Assembly (NCBI GenBank): GCA_041574955.1
Contig: JBFGNS010000004.1
Span: 7,103 to 71,102, forward strand
From: CALZJC01 sp041574955
Lineage (GTDB): Bacteria; Acidobacteriota; Thermoanaerobaculia; Multivoradales; JAHEKO01
Length of the DNA stretch: 64,000 bases
Reading direction: 5' to 3'
The notes under the pieces were generated by a model that was not told the origin of the DNA, ran no database searches, and saw nothing but the letters and a program-made list of their open reading frames with translations. This document shows positions 7,828 to 22,513 of the stretch, in pieces (within the stretch, counting starts at the first letter, position 1; the number at the start of each line of letters is the position of its first letter). The position numbers and the translations under genes were made by a program.

Positions 7828-8817
7828 GTGGCCGTGAGCGTCGCCGACCAGCTCGGGGCCATCGCCCTGTTCGCCCACTTCGAGGCCGACGATCTGGGCA
7901 GCCTGGCCGCCGCCACCAGCGCCCACCGGGCGGCGGCGGGCGGCCGGCTCGACGAGCTGGCCGACAGCGCCTTCCTGGTCGAGCGCGGCAGCGTCGAGCT
8001 GAGCCGCACGACGCCGTACGGACCGTTCGTGTTGCGCCGCGTCGGCGACGGCGCGCTGTTCGGGGAGGCGACGCTGCTCGGGTTCCAGGCCGGCGCCGAC
8101 ATGCTGGCCGCCGAAGCCGAGACCAGCGCCCTGGTGTTCGACCGTGACACCGTCGCCGCCCTTTCCGAGGCCAGCCAGCGGTTCCACCTCAGCCTGTTGT
8201 GGTCGCTGTGGAAGAGCCTGTCCGGCAAGCTGCGGCGAGCCAACGACCGGCTCACCGAGTTCTTCAACCCGGCGCTCGACGCGCCGCAGGGGGAGCCGCC
8301 GTCACGCCCCGCGCCGGCGGCCGGCTTCCGCGTCGACATCGCCGCCAAGCGCGGCCTGTTCCAGGAGCAGCGGCTGTCGGGCCTCGAGATCAACTTCCTC
8401 ACCACGCTGTCGCGCGAAGAGCGCTACGCCGACGGCGAGGCCGTCTTTCACGAGGGCGAGCCGGCCGAGGCGATGTACGTGGTGCTCGACGGCAAGGTCC
8501 GGATCAGCAAGCACATTCCCGGCGTCGGCGAGGAGGCGCTGTCGTTTCTCGAGCGCGGCGCCTACTTCGGCGAGATGGCGCTGATCGACAGCCAGGCGCG
8601 CTCGGCCAGCGCGGTGGCGCACGGCGGCGAGGCGGTGGTGCTGGCGATTCCGCGCGACGTGCTGGGCGGGCTGCTCGACATCCGGAAGACCTCCTCGCCT
8701 CGGCTGCTGCGCCTGCTGTGCGAGATGCTCTGCCGGCGGCTGCGCGAGCTCGACGACAAGCTGGTCGGCTGGCACATCCTGTCCGCCGGCTCGCCGCCGC
8801 ACGCGGCGGCCGACTAG
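7828..8817 (+). CDS. Protein with two cyclic-nucleotide-binding-type domains
   Basis: 329 residues starting at GTG 7828; an in-frame GTG at 7834 is an alternative. Two cNMP-binding beta-roll domains are visible. The first (about 10-125) is degenerate. The second (about 185-300) carries FHEGEPAEAMYVVLDGKVRI and RGAYFGEMALIDSQARSASA, which match the phosphate-binding cassette with FGEMALID and the Arg. No helix-turn-helix follows, so this is not a Crp-type activator but a regulatory or sensor protein. A TACAAT hexamer lies at 7820-7825. The stop codon TAG falls inside the CTAG end of an inverted repeat shared with mutY. Confidence 0.78.
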   Translation: MAVSVADQLGAIALFAHFEADDLGSLAAATSAHRAAAGGRLDELADSAFLVERGSVELSRTTPYGPFVLRRVGDGALFGEATLLGFQAGADMLAAEAETSALVFDRDTVAALSEASQRFHLSLLWSLWKSLSGKLRRANDRLTEFFNPALDAPQGEPPSRPAPAAGFRVDIAAKRGLFQEQRLSGLEINFLTTLSREERYADGEAVFHEGEPAEAMYVVLDGKVRISKHIPGVGEEALSFLERGAYFGEMALIDSQARSASAVAHGGEAVVLAIPRDVLGGLLDIRKTSSPRLLRLLCEMLCRRLRELDDKLVGWHILSAGSPPHAAAD

Positions 8818-8993
8818 CCTGGCCTACTCGCCGCCGCTCGGCGAGCGGCCGCAGGGGCCTGAAGATCCGCGACTTGCCGCCCGCGGGCACCGCAGGCGTA
8901 CTCCAGACTACGTCGAGGATGCCCGGACAAGCGGAAGTCGCGCAGCTTCGGGTGCATCCGGACGCGCGACGGCGGCGCGGTGAGAAGGTCGGG

Positions 8994-8997
<4 letters not shown>
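8814..8997. repeat. CTAG-bounded imperfect inverted repeat, copy A
   Basis: 184 bp filling the gap between two convergent genes. Left end CTAGCCTGGCCTACTCGCCG and right end (reverse complement) CTAGCCCGACCTTCTCACCG pair imperfectly. The left CTAG contains the stop of the cNMP protein, the right CTAG contains the stop of mutY. A second, shorter copy lies in reverse orientation at 39314-39441. Shared internal blocks are GGCGAGCGGCCGC, GCCTGAAGA and TGCATCCGGACGCGC. It could act as a bidirectional terminator, a mobile repeat, or both. Confidence 0.75.
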
Positions 8998-10067
<1,070 letters not shown>

Positions 10068-10436
10068 GGGCTGGGCGCGGGCCAGATTGGCCGGCGGGCC
10101 GACGAAACGGCACCGCCCCGACCGCGAGTGGCGGTCGGGGCGGTGTCGTTCGAGAGAAGAATGGAAAAGGGGGGAGGATTCGTTGGGTGGTCTGTTGACT
10201 ATACCCCTCGGCTCGGTAGATCGATCGAGGGGAACTGGGTGATGGGGTTTGGAGAAGTGCCGGACGGCTCGCGCCGCCCGAAGTTGGAAAGAATGTGTTG
10301 AGGGACCTCCCCGTGAGTCCTTGTCCTTGCTGGCATTTCTTCTTGCAAGCCAGGTGCCAACACCCTCGTCCGCACCCCCGCGCAGCATTGCCGGCGGCCG
10401 GTTGCGGCCCCGTGCCGCATCTGGGAGAGTGGGCCG
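10068..10436. other. Intergenic region between mutY and sppA with a 20-bp hairpin
   Basis: A 369-bp gap between divergent genes. Positions 10106-10125 and 10131-10150 form a near-perfect 20-bp stem (one G-T pair) with the 5-nt loop GAGTG. It lies in the presumed mutY leader. On the minus strand TATAGT at 10203-10198 could be a -10 for mutY. A second hairpin (CCCCTCG/CGAGGGG) lies near 10204-10232. The stretch 10150-10380 is visibly less GC-rich than its surroundings, yet no reading frame in it looks coding. Neither hairpin has a following T-run, so intrinsic terminators are unlikely. I recognised no known RNA family. Confidence 0.5.
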
Positions 10437-12146
10437 GTGCGAGCCCTGATCGTCGTCTTCCTGCTGCTGGTGGTGGTCGTGGTCGTCGTCGGGGTGGCGG
10501 CCGTCCTGCTGTCGGACGGCGCGGCCGCGGTCGGCAAGCCACGGGTGCTGACCGTGCGGCTGGACCGGCCGCTGCTCGATTATGCGCCGGTACCGGCGCT
10601 GCCGGTGTTCGACCTCGACCCCGGCGCCAGCCTCGCCACGCTCTACCGGGCGCTCGACCGGGCTCGGCACGAAAAGGAGATGGCCGGCGTCGCGGTCTAC
10701 ATCCAGAGCGCCCGCTTCGGGCTCGCCAAGGCGCACGAGCTGCGGCGGCTGCTGGCCTCGGTCGCCGAGGCCGGCAAGTTCGTCGACTGCTACCTCGAGA
10801 CGGCGGGCGAGGGCACCAACGGCACCCTGGCGTACTTCGTGGCCACCGCCTGCGACCACATTTCGCTGGCCCCCGCCGGAGACGTCAACCTGCTCGGTCT
10901 GTACGCCGACAGCCTGTTCCTGCGCGGCACCTTCGACAAGCTGAAGATCGAGCCCGACTTCCAGGCGGTGGGCGAGTACAAGAGTGCCGGCGAGGCGTTC
11001 ACCCGGCACGATCATTCGCCGGCGGCGCGAGCCGCGCTGTCGGCGATCCTCGACGACCTGTACGGCCAGCTGGTGGACGCCGTCGCGACGGCGCGCGAGC
11101 TGGCGCCGGAGCGCGTCCGGGAGCTCGTCGACGGCGCGCCTTACAGCGCCGAGGAGGCGCTCGCCGCCGGGCTGGTCGACCAGCTCGCCTTCCCCGACGA
11201 GTTCGAGGACCGGCTCGCCGAGCTCGCCGGCGGCGAGCCCCTGCTGGTGAGCGCCAGCCGGTTCGGTGCCGGCGGTGAGCGCGGCCGCGGGCCGCTGGCG
11301 GTGGTCTTCGCCCAGGGTGTGATCGTGCGCGGCCGCGGCGGCATCGACGCCTGGACGCGCGATCTCTACGTCGGCTCGGACGACATGCGGCGGCTGCTGC
11401 GCGAGCTGGCCGAGAGCGACGCCGTCAAGGCGGTGGTGCTACGCATCGACAGCCCGGGCGGCTCGGCGCTCGCCTCCGATCTGATCCTGCGCGAGGTGGA
11501 ACGGCTGCAGCGGGTCAAGCCGGTGGTCGTCTCGATGTCCGACCTGGCGGCCTCCGGCGGCTACTACATCGCCGCCAAGGCGGAGAAGATCGTCGCCGAG
11601 CCGGCGACGTTGACCGGCTCGATCGGTGTGGTGGCCGGCAAGCTGGTGACGCGGCGGTTCGAAGAGGAGCTGCTGGGGCTGACCCACGACACCCTGCAGC
11701 GCGGCTCGAACGCCGCCATCTACTCGCCGCTCGAGCCGATGACCGAGGTCCAGGCCGAGCAGTTCGGCCGCCTGATGCAGGGCGTCTACGACCGGTTCAT
11801 CGGTCACGTCGCCAGCGGTCGCACGCTCGAACCGGCGGCGGTCGAGGAGGTCGCCGGCGGGCGGGTGTGGACCGGCGAGCGGGCCGTGGGCCTCGGGCTG
11901 GTGGACGAGCTCGGCGGGCTCGACCGCGCGCTCGCGCTGGCGCGCGAGGCGGCAGGCATCGACGACGCCCGCGCCGGCTACCGCTACTATCCGCGGCCGC
12001 CCGGGCTGCTCGAGTTCTTCTTCGGCGACGACTCGGGTCTGCCGCCGCTCGGCGGCGCGCCGCTCGAGCGGCTGCTGGCGCCGCCGCGGCCGCCGGGACT
12101 GCTCGAGCTGCCGGCTCCCTGGCGCGCCTTGAACCGTCCGCTGTAG
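10437..12146 (+). CDS. sppA: Signal peptide peptidase SppA, 67K type
   Basis: 569 residues from GTG 10437. An N-terminal membrane anchor (about residues 3-25) is followed by two tandem S49 protease domains, as in E. coli SppA. The general-base lysine is in AVGEYKSAGEAF (K182, N-terminal domain) and the nucleophilic serine in LAASGGYYIA (S373, C-terminal domain), so the Ser-Lys dyad is split between domains as the family requires. The enzyme degrades cleaved signal peptides in the inner membrane, with its active site on the periplasmic side. The C-terminal 40 residues are Pro/Leu-rich and unusual. The gene precedes dnaA by about 190 bp. Confidence 0.93.
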   Translation: MRALIVVFLLLVVVVVVVGVAAVLLSDGAAAVGKPRVLTVRLDRPLLDYAPVPALPVFDLDPGASLATLYRALDRARHEKEMAGVAVYIQSARFGLAKAHELRRLLASVAEAGKFVDCYLETAGEGTNGTLAYFVATACDHISLAPAGDVNLLGLYADSLFLRGTFDKLKIEPDFQAVGEYKSAGEAFTRHDHSPAARAALSAILDDLYGQLVDAVATARELAPERVRELVDGAPYSAEEALAAGLVDQLAFPDEFEDRLAELAGGEPLLVSASRFGAGGERGRGPLAVVFAQGVIVRGRGGIDAWTRDLYVGSDDMRRLLRELAESDAVKAVVLRIDSPGGSALASDLILREVERLQRVKPVVVSMSDLAASGGYYIAAKAEKIVAEPATLTGSIGVVAGKLVTRRFEEELLGLTHDTLQRGSNAAIYSPLEPMTEVQAEQFGRLMQGVYDRFIGHVASGRTLEPAAVEEVAGGRVWTGERAVGLGLVDELGGLDRALALAREAAGIDDARAGYRYYPRPPGLLEFFFGDDSGLPPLGGAPLERLLAPPRPPGLLELPAPWRALNRPL

Positions 12147-12211
12147 GCGCTCAGCATGGGCACGCCCGGGGCCGCCGCGCGGGCCGCCCGCGCCGCCGGG
12201 TGGGACCCCGG

Positions 12212-12239
12212 TTGCGCCGCCGAAGCCGTGTGCTATCAT
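12212..12239 (+). promoter_or_regulatory. Probable dnaA promoter with extended -10
   Basis: TTGCGC (12212-12217), 16 bp, then TATCAT (12234-12239) preceded by TGC, an extended -10. The predicted start at about 12246 gives a 90-nt leader that contains the two inverted DnaA boxes, a layout consistent with dnaA autoregulation. Confidence 0.55.
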
Positions 12240-12292
12240 CCCGCCGCTCCGCCGAAATCTGACCCTTTCAGGAGCAGCAAAGCTTCAACATT

Positions 12293-12313
12293 TTTTCCAC
12301 AGCCTGTGGAAAA
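12293..12313. promoter_or_regulatory. Inverted pair of DnaA boxes upstream of dnaA
   Basis: TTTTCCACA (12293-12301) and its exact inverse TGTGGAAAA (12305-12313) are separated by 3 bp. Each differs by one base from the DnaA box TTATCCACA. They lie in the dnaA leader, 25 bp before the ATG. They may take part in autoregulation, origin function or both. Confidence 0.75.
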
Positions 12314-12337
12314 CCGGCCGGGATTCTTGTTGCTCGA

Positions 12338-13615
<1,278 letters not shown>

Positions 13616-13637
13616 CGCCGGCGCGCAGCTCACGGGC

Positions 13638-13816
13638 TGTGGATGCCGGCTGCGGTCCGCCGGTGGAGAAGCTGTGGAAAGCGGCGCGGACGGCGCCCGG
13701 CTTCCGCAGCCGTCCACCGCTCGTCCACAACGCGGCCACAACTTTTTCCACTCGCCCGGCAGCCTCGCTCGCTCCCTCGGCGCCAACTCGCGAGCGTCGC
13801 TTTCCGCAGTTCCACA
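13638..13816. other. Probable replication origin (oriC): DnaA-box cluster between dnaA and dnaN
   Basis: The 262-bp dnaA-dnaN gap holds at least five DnaA-box-like nonamers: TGTGGATGC (13638), TGTGGAAAG (13673), TCGTCCACA (13721), TTTTCCACT (13744) and AGTTCCACA (13808), the first two inverted relative to the rest. Each deviates from TTATCCACA by one to three bases. An AT-richer stretch follows at 13841-13862 (GCTATATTGACTATTCTTCC), a possible unwinding element. With the pair upstream of dnaA this resembles bipartite origins. A GC-skew switch could not be computed here. Confidence 0.65.
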
Positions 13817-13839
13817 GCCGCCTACGGCTACTACTGCTG

Positions 13840-13848
13840 TGCTATATT
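13840..13848 (+). promoter_or_regulatory. Extended -10 promoter of dnaN
   Basis: TGC followed by TATATT (13843-13848) forms an extended -10; no good -35 hexamer lies 17 bp upstream. Initiation would fall near 13855, about 23 nt before the dnaN ATG, leaving room for the GGAG Shine-Dalgarno at 13864-13867. Confidence 0.5.
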
Positions 13849-13877
13849 GACTATTCTTCCAGACGGAGTCGCCTCCC

Positions 13878-14978
13878 ATGAAAATTCGTCTCAAGCGCTC
13901 CGAGTTCCTGAACGAGCTCGCCCCGATGCAAGGCATCGTCGAGCGACGCACCACCATTCCGGTGCTGTCGCACATCCTGCTGCGCGCCGGCGACGGCCGG
14001 CTGGATCTGGCGGCGACCGATCTCGACGTGTCGCTCACCACCTGGTGCGAGGCCGAGGTCGAGGGCACTGGCGGCATCGCCGTCCAGGCGCGCAAGTTCC
14101 TCGAGATCGTCCGCTCGCTGCCGTCCGACGAGGTGCGGCTGGAGGTGGCGGACGAGAACCGGTTGCGCATCGCCGCCGGCAGCTCGCGCTTCACCATCAA
14201 CGGTCTGTCGCCGGACGACTTTCCGACGCTGCCGACGGTGGACGAGAGCGAGGTCGTCGCGCTGCCGTTCGGCAGGTTCAAGGCGATGGTCGGCAAGGTG
14301 ATCTTCGCGGTGTCGACCGAGGAGTCACGCTTCCAGCTCAACGGCGCGCTGGTCAAGCTGAAGGACGGCGGCCTCGAGCTGGTGGCCACCGACGGCCACC
14401 GCCTGGCGCTGGTCGAGAACGGTCTCGAGGGCGCCGCCGCCGCCGACGGCGTGCTGGTGCCGCGCAAGGCGCTGCTCGAGCTGCAGCGGTTCGAGGGGGG
14501 GGACGGTGATCTGGGCTTCGCCAGGGGCGAGCACCACCTGTCGTTCCGGCTCGGGCGGCGGGAGCTGATCTGCCGCATCCTCGAGGGGACCTTCCCGGAC
14601 TACGAGCGTGTGATCGCCAAGGACAACGACCGCGTCGGGGTGTTCGATCGGCGGCTGCTGTCGGAGGCGGTACAGCGCGTGGCGCTGCTCACCGGCGACC
14701 GGGCTCGAGCCGTTCGACTGGAGTTCTCCGACGACCGCATGAAGGTGTCGGCGGCCAACCCGGATCTCGGCGAGGCCAGCGAAGAGGTGGACTGCGAGTT
14801 CAGCGGTGACGGCCTCAGTCTCGGCCTGAACCCCGACTATCTGGCACAGTTCCTGGCCGCGGTCGACACCGCCAAGGTGCGGATCGAGCTCAAGGACGAG
14901 AACACCCAGTGCATCGGCGTGCCGCTCGACGGCGAGGACCAGAGGTACCTCTGCGTCATCATGCCGATGCGCGTCTGA
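13878..14978 (+). CDS. dnaN: DNA polymerase III beta subunit (sliding clamp)
   Basis: 366 residues, normal for a beta clamp. Three topologically similar domains: about 1-120, 125-245 and 250-366. Recognisable segments include MKIRLKRSEFLNELAPMQGIVERR at the start (here split by position, residues 1-24), FQLNGALVKLKDGGLELVAT in domain 2 and YLCVIMPMRV at the C-terminus, which matches the family's final 'MPMR[VL]'. The dimeric ring tethers DNA polymerase III and many repair proteins. It is followed by recF 28 bp downstream. Confidence 0.97.
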   Translation: MKIRLKRSEFLNELAPMQGIVERRTTIPVLSHILLRAGDGRLDLAATDLDVSLTTWCEAEVEGTGGIAVQARKFLEIVRSLPSDEVRLEVADENRLRIAAGSSRFTINGLSPDDFPTLPTVDESEVVALPFGRFKAMVGKVIFAVSTEESRFQLNGALVKLKDGGLELVATDGHRLALVENGLEGAAAADGVLVPRKALLELQRFEGGDGDLGFARGEHHLSFRLGRRELICRILEGTFPDYERVIAKDNDRVGVFDRRLLSEAVQRVALLTGDRARAVRLEFSDDRMKVSAANPDLGEASEEVDCEFSGDGLSLGLNPDYLAQFLAAVDTAKVRIELKDENTQCIGVPLDGEDQRYLCVIMPMRV

Positions 14979-15006
14979 CCGGCCGCCCGGCGCGCCGGCG
15001 ACGGCG

Positions 15007-16116
15007 GTGATCCAGCGCTTCGTCTGCCGGGATTTCCGCAACCTGGAGCGGATCGAATGGCGGCCGGCCAGCGGCCGGCAGCTGGTGGTTGGCAGCAACG
15101 GGACGGGCAAGACCAGCCTGCTCGAGGCGCTCTACCTGCTGGCCACCACCCGCAGCTTCCGCGGCGCGCGGCCGGCGGAGTGCAGCCGCCGCGGGGCGCC
15201 CGGCTTCTACCTCGAGGCCGAGGTGGCGGGCGGCCGCGGCGCCCGGCTCGGGCTCGGCTGGACCCCGGGCAGCGGGGTCGAGCGACGGGTCAACGGCAAG
15301 GCCGCGTCGCTCGCCGAGCACCTCGAGGTGCTGCCGGTGGTGGCCTGGAGCGAGGCCGACGGCGAGCTGCTCGACGGTCCGCCGCGGCTCAGGCGGCGGT
15401 TGATGGACCAGGGCCTGGTGGCCGAGCGGCCGGCGACGCTCGAGCTGCTGGCGCGCTACCGGCGGGCGCTCGATCAGAAGCGCCGCCTGCTGACCGACGG
15501 TGGCGGCGGCCTGGCGGCCTGGAACCAGCTGCTGTCCCAGGCGGCGGCCGAACTGAGCGCTCACCGGCGGCGCTACGTCGATCGGCTGGCCGCCGAGCTG
15601 GACGCGGTCCTGGCCGGCGGCGGCCTGGAGCTCGGCCGGGTCGAGCTGCGCTACCGGCCGTCGCCCGAGCTGCCGGCCGGGAGCTCGAGCGCCGAGCTGC
15701 TGGCGGCGCTCGAGCGGTCGCGTGGCGAGGAGCGGCGCCAGCGGCGGCCACTGGTCGGGCCGCACCGTGACGACCTGGAGATGCGGTGGCGGGGCGAGGG
15801 GCTCAGGCGGCAGGCCTCGGCGGGCGAGAAGAAGCTGCTCGGGCTGGCGCTGACCGCGGCGCGCGGCCGGCTGATGGCGGGCGCCGGGCGGCCGCCGGTC
15901 TACCTGCTCGACGACGCCGACGGCGACCTCGACCGTGCCCGGCTGGCCGCCGCCTGGCGGCTGTTCGAGGGCGCCGGCCAGGTGATCGCCAGCTCGCACC
16001 GGCCGGAGGCGTGGCGGGAGCTCGCCGGGGGTGCGCGGTGGCGTCTCGAAGGCGGTCGGCTGGAGGCCGTGGCCGGGGCCCGGAAGGCCCCCCGGGACAC
16101 GTCTGTAAATGGCTGA
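15007..16116 (+). CDS. recF: DNA replication and repair protein RecF
   Basis: 369 residues from GTG 15007. RecF is an SMC-like ATPase that loads RecA at single-strand gaps with RecO and RecR. Walker A GSNGTGKTSLLEAL at 29-42, ABC signature ASAGEKKLLGLAL, Walker B plus D-loop VYLLDDADGDLDRARL. The D-loop normally reads SELD; here it is GDLD, a noticeable variant. The C-terminal 40 residues are Arg/Gly-rich and divergent. Position between dnaN and gyrB is conserved. The start is chosen because conservation (RDFRNLE) begins within ten residues. Confidence 0.93.
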   Translation: MIQRFVCRDFRNLERIEWRPASGRQLVVGSNGTGKTSLLEALYLLATTRSFRGARPAECSRRGAPGFYLEAEVAGGRGARLGLGWTPGSGVERRVNGKAASLAEHLEVLPVVAWSEADGELLDGPPRLRRRLMDQGLVAERPATLELLARYRRALDQKRRLLTDGGGGLAAWNQLLSQAAAELSAHRRRYVDRLAAELDAVLAGGGLELGRVELRYRPSPELPAGSSSAELLAALERSRGEERRQRRPLVGPHRDDLEMRWRGEGLRRQASAGEKKLLGLALTAARGRLMAGAGRPPVYLLDDADGDLDRARLAAAWRLFEGAGQVIASSHRPEAWRELAGGARWRLEGGRLEAVAGARKAPRDTSVNG

Positions 16117-16147
16117 AAAAAATAGCACTTAGCCGGTCGCTCCCGCT

Positions 16148-16175
16148 TTGCAACCGGCGGCCGAGATGGTATAGT
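16148..16175 (+). promoter_or_regulatory. Probable gyrBA promoter
   Basis: TTGCAA (16148-16153), 16 bp, TATAGT (16170-16175). Initiation near 16182 leaves a leader of about 120 nt with a small GC hairpin (GCCCCG/CGGGGC, 16191-16210). gyrA follows gyrB by 4 bp, so this promoter probably serves both. The -10 follows a short A-run after the recF stop. Confidence 0.6.
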
Positions 16176-16304
16176 CCGAAGGTCCGTTCTGCCCCGTCCC
16201 CGGGCGGGGCCTCCGCCGAGCCGAAGCCTGCTGGAAACGGGCGCCTCGAGCCGCCGCACGGCCGGGGTCCGGTGCCGGCGGTGAACCCACAAAGCGGAGG
16301 AGCC

Positions 16305-18728
<2,424 letters not shown>

Positions 18729-18732
18729 TCCC

Positions 18733-21252
<2,520 letters not shown>

Positions 21253-21315
21253 GCGGGTGGTCTGCTGCCTGCGCGGCGCCGGGGTGGGCGCGCGACGCGT
21301 CTCATGTGCTGGCCC

Positions 21316-21500
21316 GGCCGGCTGGGAGTCGCGGGGGAGGGGGTCCCAGGGTACCGGCTCGCGCCGGTCGGGTTTTCTCGGGGGTGCGCTCGCCCGCACT
21401 CGGCTGGCGCGCGGCATCGGCGTCGGACTCCCGCCGGCGTTGCGCCGCGCTGGCCGAGAGCTACCCTGGAACCCCCTCCCCCGCAACTCCGACGCCGGCC
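21316..21500. repeat. 185-bp terminal-inverted-repeat element, copy 1
   Basis: Non-coding element in the 290-bp gap between gyrA and the CPBP gene. The ends GGCCGGCTGGGAGTCGCGGG and (reverse complement of right end) GGCCGGCGTCGGAGTTGCGG begin inverted repeats of about 38 bp that continue to CCAGGGTA. The interior contains CTCGGCTGGCGCGCGGCATC and TGGCCGAGAGCTACC, shared by all copies. Same length as copies 3 and 4. This copy's arms carry GGGGGAGGGGGT where copies 3/4 carry GAGGGGGACAGGGT, and both arms changed together. No transposase is nearby. Confidence 0.85.
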
Positions 21501-21542
21501 TCCTTGGGAAGATGGCTCGGGGTCGTGGGGCCGCGTGCAGCG

Positions 21543-22151
21543 ATGTCTGAGCGAGAGCAGCGGCCCGCGGTGGCCGGGGAGGAACGGTCCGGGCCGGCGG
21601 CGCCGGCGCCGGGGCTGCTGTACAGGGTGGCCTGGGTGTTCTACCTGGTGCTGGCGATCGGCGGGGTGGTGTGGATCGGGGTGCGGCGGGGGACGATCCC
21701 GCTGGAGCTGTTCGTGGATCCGGCGGGCTGGTGGATCGACCTGGGGCTGGGCCTCGGGGCCGGCGGCCTGCTGCTCGGGCTGTGGCAGCTGGGGAGGCGG
21801 CTGCTGCCGTCGGCGAGGGCGCTCGAGGGCAAGCTGGGAGAGCTGCTGGCCGGGGTCGACGGCGCCGAGGTGGTGGCGCTGGCGCTGGTGTCGGGCTTCG
21901 CCGAGGAGCTGTTCTTTCGCGGCGCCATGCAGGCGGCCTGGGGCTGGCCGTTGGCCACCGCCCTGTTCGCCCTGCTGCACGTCGGCCCCGGGCGGGCCTA
22001 CCGCTCCTGGACCGTCTTCGCCGCCGCCGCCGGCCTGCTGCTGGCCGGCCTGATGGAGTGGCGCGGCAACCTGCTCGCCCCGGTGGTGGCCCACGCCCTG
22101 GTCAACGCGGTCAACCTGGGGCGGCTGGCGAGGAGAGGCGTGCGGGCTTGA
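21543..22151 (+). CDS. CPBP family intramembrane metalloprotease (Abi/CAAX-like)
   Basis: 202 residues from ATG 21543; upstream in-frame sequence belongs to the repeat element. Four or more transmembrane helices are apparent (about 28-47, 62-80, 112-130, 150-175). Motif 1 EELFFRG (EExxxR, about 120-126), motif 2 His in ALLHVG, and motif 3 in VVAHALVNAVNLG are all present, so the glutamate-intramembrane-protease active site looks intact. Family members process prenylated proteins, bacteriocins or have unknown roles. It lies alone between two repeat clusters, with no clear partner. Confidence 0.85.
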   Translation: MSEREQRPAVAGEERSGPAAPAPGLLYRVAWVFYLVLAIGGVVWIGVRRGTIPLELFVDPAGWWIDLGLGLGAGGLLLGLWQLGRRLLPSARALEGKLGELLAGVDGAEVVALALVSGFAEELFFRGAMQAAWGWPLATALFALLHVGPGRAYRSWTVFAAAAGLLLAGLMEWRGNLLAPVVAHALVNAVNLGRLARRGVRA

Positions 22152-22195
22152 GGGCCCGGGGGTTTGACGCGCGGGGCGAACCTCTCTGCGCATGC

Positions 22196-22230
22196 CAGGG
22201 TTGGTTCGCTGCGCTCAGGATGACAGCGAG
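22196..22230. repeat. Remnant of a widespread 'CHPERSE'-type intergenic repeat
   Basis: Positions 22205-22225 contain TTCGCTGCGCTCAGGATGAC; the reverse strand would translate as CHPERSE, a pattern seen in spurious ORFs from many bacterial genomes. It sits in the 362-bp gap between the CPBP and M20 genes. A decayed second piece (CCTTCGAAGTGACAG) lies near 22283. Non-coding. Confidence 0.55.
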
Positions 22231-22330
22231 CTTCCGGCCGCGGCGTCGGACTCCAACCCCGAGCACTACCGCAGGGACCACCCTTCGAAGTGACAGCAAC
22301 GCCCGGGGCCATCGCCGGAGGCTGCGCCCG

Positions 22331-22397
22331 CCGGTTGGAGCCCGGGGCGGAGCGACATCACCCTCGCCTTTGGAGCGCAGCTCCGGGCTCCGGCCGG
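22331..22397. repeat. Palindromic repeat (family 2), copy a
   Basis: Arms CCGGTTGGAGCCCGG (22331-22345) and CCGGGCTCCGGCCGG (22383-22397) pair over 15 bp with two G-T pairs. They enclose a loop beginning GGCGGAGCGACATCACCCTC and continuing GCCTTTGGAGCG. The similarity to the copy at 62205 extends from about 22309 into a tail of degenerate AGCCCCCA units (to about 22452). The arms differ from the other copies but stay complementary. Confidence 0.75.
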
Positions 22398-22471
22398 CCA
22401 GCGCAGCCGGCCCGAAGCTCCGGAGCCCCCAAGCCCCCAAGCCCCCAAGCCCTCGGGCCCTCTACCCCCTC

Positions 22472-22480
22472 TGCTACACT
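22472..22480 (+). promoter_or_regulatory. Possible extended -10 promoter of the M20 peptidase gene
   Basis: TGC then TACACT (22475-22480), 34 bp before the ATG. A strong AAGGAGG Shine-Dalgarno lies at 22495-22501. No -35 is recognisable because the upstream bases belong to the repeat tail. Confidence 0.4.
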
Positions 22481-22513
22481 CACCCGCCCGACCCAAGGAG
22501 GCGATCACCCCCA

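Noticed and set aside
10150..10436. 6S RNA, tmRNA or RNase P RNA candidate
   Set aside because: No closing stem with central bubble, tag reading frame or P-RNA conserved core could be found.
10068..11015. N-terminal extension of mutY to 673 codons
   Set aside because: It runs through the intergenic hairpin and antisense to sppA; MutY conservation starts near the TTG at 10067.
21306..21542. N-terminal extension of the CPBP protease through the repeat element
   Set aside because: Those codons lie in the 185-bp non-coding element; CPBP sequence begins after ATG 21543.
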